From the NCBI GenBank assembly GCA_945938055.1, contig CAMEUH010000008.1, positions 1 through 25,715 of the forward strand: a stretch of 25,715 nt of DNA, in the 5' to 3' direction. Origin of the DNA: an uncultured Eubacteriaceae bacterium. GTDB taxonomy: Bacteria; Bacillota; Clostridia; Lachnospirales; Lachnospiraceae. The stretch's first letter is position 1, and each line of letters starts with the position of its first letter. This document shows positions 23,277 through 25,715 of this stretch, in pieces. The notes beneath the pieces were generated by a model. It was not told the origin of the DNA. It saw only the letters and a program-made list of their open reading frames with translations, and ran no database searches. The translations under genes were made by a program, and so were the position numbers.

Positions 23277-23723
23277 ATGAAAAATCGATTAACCATTTTT
23301 ACAAAGTGTGTTCTGGATATTATGTTTTATGGAGGAATCATTGTAACAATCTGTGTACCGCTTCTTTACAGGCTGGCATTTCCGTTCAATGACAAAATAG
23401 AAGAAAATTATGCCGTATTGTCTGTCATACTGATGATATGTGGAGTATTTGCAGTATTAATTATTCTTGAGTTAAGGAAAATGTTTCGTACGGTAATTAA
23501 TGAAGACTGTTTTGTAATGGAGAATGTAGAGAGTCTTAAGAAAATGGGAAATTATAGTTTCTGCATAGTAGCGGTGACACTGGCAAGATTATTTTGTTAT
23601 ATGAATTCAGCTGTATTTGTAATCATTATCGTATTTCTGATTGCAGGACTTTTCAGCAAGGTACTTGCAGGGGTCTTTTATCAGGCGGTAACTTACAAAT
23701 TAGAAAATGATTTAACCATATAA
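23277..23723 (+). CDS. DUF2975 family four-helix membrane protein
   Basis: This 148-residue protein has four predicted membrane helices (about 10-35, 48-68, 95-117 and 120-140) with a charged cytoplasmic loop carrying LRKMFRTVINEDCFVMENVESLKKMG. The NEDCFVxENVxSLKKMG pattern is the hallmark of DUF2975, whose members pair with a YozG-type regulator, as YoaS does with YozG in Bacillus. Start ATG 23277 follows GGAGG by five bases; upstream in-frame codons lie in the promoter and are not coding. The function is unknown; a membrane partner or antagonist of the regulator is a reasonable idea from the fixed pairing. Confidence 0.85.
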   Translation: MKNRLTIFTKCVLDIMFYGGIIVTICVPLLYRLAFPFNDKIEENYAVLSVILMICGVFAVLIILELRKMFRTVINEDCFVMENVESLKKMGNYSFCIVAVTLARLFCYMNSAVFVIIIVFLIAGLFSKVLAGVFYQAVTYKLENDLTI

Positions 23724-23733
23724 GGAGGCGGAT

Positions 23734-23961
23734 ATGGCAATACAGATTAACCTGGATGTGGTGATGGCTCAGAAAAAGAAAAGTGTCACAGAACTGGCAA
23801 ATGAAGTGGACATTACTATGGCAAATTTATCCATACTAAAGAATAATAAAGCAAAAGCAATCCGGTTTTCAACGCTGGATTCCATCTGCAAGGCACTTTC
23901 GTGTCAGCCGGGAGATATTTTACAGTATATCGATGAGGAACCAAAAGAAACCAATGACTGA
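23734..23961 (+). CDS. YozG-like Cro/C1-type HTH regulator
   Basis: This 75-residue single-domain DNA-binding protein has a helix-turn-helix at about residues 18-40 (VTELANEVDITMANLSILKN). The conserved RFSTLDSICKALSCQPGDIL of the YozG/HTH_26 group follows, then a short acidic tail. It starts ten bases after the DUF2975 gene with an AAGGAGG ribosome site. Such regulators usually act on their own operon; the tandem palindrome at 23171-23208 is the likely target. The ATG at 23734 is unambiguous. Confidence 0.9.
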   Translation: MAIQINLDVVMAQKKKSVTELANEVDITMANLSILKNNKAKAIRFSTLDSICKALSCQPGDILQYIDEEPKETND

Positions 23962-23974
23962 TTGGGGAATCAGT
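23957..23974 (+). repeat. Small hairpin at the end of the HTH gene
   Basis: ACTGATT-GGGG-AATCAGT is a perfect 7-bp stem with a G4 loop overlapping the regulator's stop codon. No T run follows, so it is not a normal terminator; it may modulate expression or stability of the downstream membrane gene. The rest of the 79-base gap is purine-rich, with GTAAGGGAG occurring twice, the second copy being the next gene's ribosome site. Confidence 0.45.
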
Positions 23975-24040
23975 TATCTGGTAAGGGAGTAACGGGAAAC
24001 AGTTTCGAAAGGGAAGAAATAATAGTAAGGGAGAAAACAT

Positions 24041-25471
24041 ATGAAGGATTTTAAGAAAACTGCAGGTGCAGCAGGTATCTTTGCACTCATCTACACATTT
24101 TGCATGTATAGGAATACGGCATCCATAACATTTCCAATTTTAATGGTATCAGGCATATGGTTTTTATATGCCATGCAGGAAAGGAGAAAAATATTTGATA
24201 ATAAAATAAGTAGTTTTTATACAGTAGGAATTCTGTTGACGGCAGTTTCTGTTTGCATGACCGGGGACTGGAAACTGATTTTTATGAGCAAAATGGCAGC
24301 ATGGATATTATATATCTGTCTGACAATGGAAATATATTTTGATGATAAGGCATGGAATGACATGAAATATGTTTCCCAGGGGATAAGGATTTTTACCGGA
24401 AGTATTGGAAAGGGATTTCATTTACTGGGAGATTATAGTCAGTATAAAGAGGAAAAACAAGAAGAAGGGATTGAAAAAAGCATAAAAAACCAGGAGGCAG
24501 CAAAAGTTATAAAAGGAATTCTTATTGCACTTCCTCTTCTTCTTATCATAATACCATTGATGATGAGCGCAGATATTATATTTGAAGACATGATAAAATC
24601 CTTATTTAATTTAGATGAGATTTTTTACTTACTGTTTGAAAAAATTAATATTATTGGACTTGGATTTACATTTCTTGGAGCGCTAATTCTATATTATGGA
24701 TTTCTTAAATTTATTGCATCGGATATGGGAGATGGTCAACCGGTAATTAAAAAATATGGAGATAAGATTACAGGCATAACCGTGTCAGGAATTATTTGTT
24801 TTCTATATGTGATTTTTTCCATGATTCAGATTCGGGGGATTCTTTTTTCCAATGTAAAACTTCCGAAAGGATACACATATGCAGAATATGCAAGAGAAGG
24901 ATTTTTTCAGCTATTTATTCTGGCAGTTATTAATATGATGATTGTTCTTATTTGTTCTGCAAAATATGAATACAGCAGGATTTTAAACATGATTCTGTAT
25001 CTGTTGTGTGTCTGTACCTATGTAATGATTTTTAGCAGTACATGGAAAATGATTCTTTATGTAAAGGTATATAATCTTACTTTTTTGCGAGTAATGGTTT
25101 TGTGGTCATTAGCGGTTATAGCAGTTATCATGATTGCGGTGATACGATATATTTATTCAAATGATTTTTCATTATTTAAATTTATGGCGGTTGTTGTTAC
25201 TTCATTTTATATGATAATAGCATTCGCAAAACCAGATTATATTGTTGCAAAATATAATCTCGAATATGGAAATCAGCTTAAGATTGATGGGTGGTATCTT
25301 AAGCAGCTATCTTCGGATGCAGCACCAGTATTAGTAAAATATATGGATAGATTAGGGTGGACTTTGGATGGCAATTATTTTATAAGAATTGAAGAACAAT
25401 ATAAAAATATGAGCATCAGGACATTTAATTTTTCAGGTTATGCTGCAATCAATCAGCTGGAGAAGAGGTGA
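24041..25471 (+). CDS. Multi-pass membrane protein, DUF4153/DUF4173-like
   Basis: This 476-residue protein has about 11-12 hydrophobic segments spread along its length, a charged cytoplasmic loop at about 125-160 (YSQYKEEKQEEGIEKS), and a soluble C-terminal end after about residue 400. The stretch GYTYAEYAREGFFQLFILAVIN (near residues 278-299) matches the conserved YAxYxREGFxQL motif that I associate with DUF4153/DUF4173 proteins. The family function is unknown. It lies 79 bases after the HTH gene with a GGGAG ribosome site and is probably the last gene of that operon. No terminator is visible before the promoter at 25588. Confidence 0.75.
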   Translation: MKDFKKTAGAAGIFALIYTFCMYRNTASITFPILMVSGIWFLYAMQERRKIFDNKISSFYTVGILLTAVSVCMTGDWKLIFMSKMAAWILYICLTMEIYFDDKAWNDMKYVSQGIRIFTGSIGKGFHLLGDYSQYKEEKQEEGIEKSIKNQEAAKVIKGILIALPLLLIIIPLMMSADIIFEDMIKSLFNLDEIFYLLFEKINIIGLGFTFLGALILYYGFLKFIASDMGDGQPVIKKYGDKITGITVSGIICFLYVIFSMIQIRGILFSNVKLPKGYTYAEYAREGFFQLFILAVINMMIVLICSAKYEYSRILNMILYLLCVCTYVMIFSSTWKMILYVKVYNLTFLRVMVLWSLAVIAVIMIAVIRYIYSNDFSLFKFMAVVVTSFYMIIAFAKPDYIVAKYNLEYGNQLKIDGWYLKQLSSDAAPVLVKYMDRLGWTLDGNYFIRIEEQYKNMSIRTFNFSGYAAINQLEKR

Positions 25472-25587
25472 CAATAGAAATTTAAAATCAATAAGACCAA
25501 AATATAGTAGAAATAAGATAGATAAAAACACAATATATCGCAACTAAAAAAAACTAAAAAAAAATTTAAAAAATTTGAAAAAAGATG

Positions 25588-25616
25588 TTGACTTTATAAA
25601 TTTAAAATGATATTAT
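25588..25616 (+). promoter_or_regulatory. Strong promoter with A-tract UP element, probably rRNA operon
   Basis: TTGACT (25588-25593), a 17-base spacer and TATTAT (25611-25616) predict a start near 25623. Phased A and T tracts (about 25547-25585) directly upstream of the -35 look like an UP element, as in rRNA promoters. The preceding 25472-25546 is featureless A-rich DNA. Confidence 0.75.
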
Positions 25617-25622
25617 AAACAA

Positions 25623-25715
25623 GCTGACCCGTTACGGGGCGGCAGGACGGAACTCCTTACGGGGTATCCGGAAAGAACAGAACCTTGATAATCAAACAGT
25701 GAAACAACCCTGAAA
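25623..25715 (+). ncRNA. Probable rRNA operon leader, cut by the window edge
   Basis: The transcript would start with two hairpins: CCCG-TTA-CGGG (25628-25638), and a longer stem of CGGA, A and CTCC pairing with GGGG, T and TCCG (25648-25670, loop TTAC, one bulged A). The octamer TTACGGGG occurs in both (25632, 25657). The stretch after it (ACCTTGATAATCAAACAG, then GTGAAACAACCCTG) resembles the boxA-like antitermination and processing region before 16S rRNA in Lachnospiraceae. The 16S gene itself lies beyond the edge, so this is inference. Confidence 0.6.

Noticed and set aside
23955..23993. Short open frame MTDWGISYLVRE after the HTH gene
   Set aside because: It is only 12 codons, overlaps the HTH gene end, and lacks a ribosome site; the hairpin at its start explains the sequence better.
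1..25715. CRISPR arrays, insertion sequences or prophage genes
   Set aside because: I found no regularly spaced repeats, transposase, integrase or terminal inverted repeats in the window.

Overview
The window is the chromosomal replication-origin region of an AT-rich, low-GC Gram-positive bacterium. The gene order rpmH-rnpA-yidD-yidC-jag-mnmE-mnmG-rsmG-parA-parB-DUF4446 on one side and dnaA-dnaN-S4-recF-gyrB-gyrA on the other is characteristic of Clostridia. A class without a noc gene, a YidC without a lipoprotein signal, a two-subunit iron-sulfur fumarase and the form of the rRNA leader at the right edge point to a Lachnospiraceae member. The family assignment is inference; no species is claimed.

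Left arm (1-10082). Apart from a gene tail at the left edge (1-137, + strand), every gene lies on the minus strand and is transcribed away from the origin. Reading outward: rpmH, rnpA, yidD, yidC and jag (ribosome, RNase P and membrane insertion); mnmE, mnmG and rsmG (tRNA wobble and 16S rRNA modification); an unrecognised coiled-coil gene; two perfect parS sites; then parA, parB and a DUF4446 membrane protein. The parS sites, ParA and ParB form a complete chromosome-partition system next to the origin.

Origin (about 10083-13847). A divergent promoter drives rpmH leftward. A solitary flotillin-family gene (10308-11819) lies between rpmH and dnaA, which is an unusual insertion. oriC looks bipartite. 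A DnaA-box cluster with one perfect box precedes dnaA and its promoter. A second cluster lies between dnaA and dnaN, with nested inverted repeats, a DnaA-trio-like TAC/TAA run and an AT-rich unwinding region. A DnaA-box-like site also lies between the Shine-Dalgarno sequence and the start codon of dnaN.

Right arm (13848-25715). All genes are on the plus strand: dnaN, a small S4-domain gene, recF (TTG start, overlapping the S4 gene), gyrB and gyrA, closed by a strong terminator. Two subunits of a class I fumarate hydratase follow, then tRNA-Ser(GCU) with its own consensus promoter and terminator. Next comes a solitary sce7726-family nuclease-like gene. After it is a small membrane/regulator module: DUF2975 protein, YozG-like HTH regulator and a large DUF4153/DUF4173-like membrane protein. 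That module's promoter carries a tandem palindrome and sits inside the hairpin of an upstream terminator. The window ends in a strong promoter with an A-tract upstream element and a structured leader that probably begins an rRNA operon.
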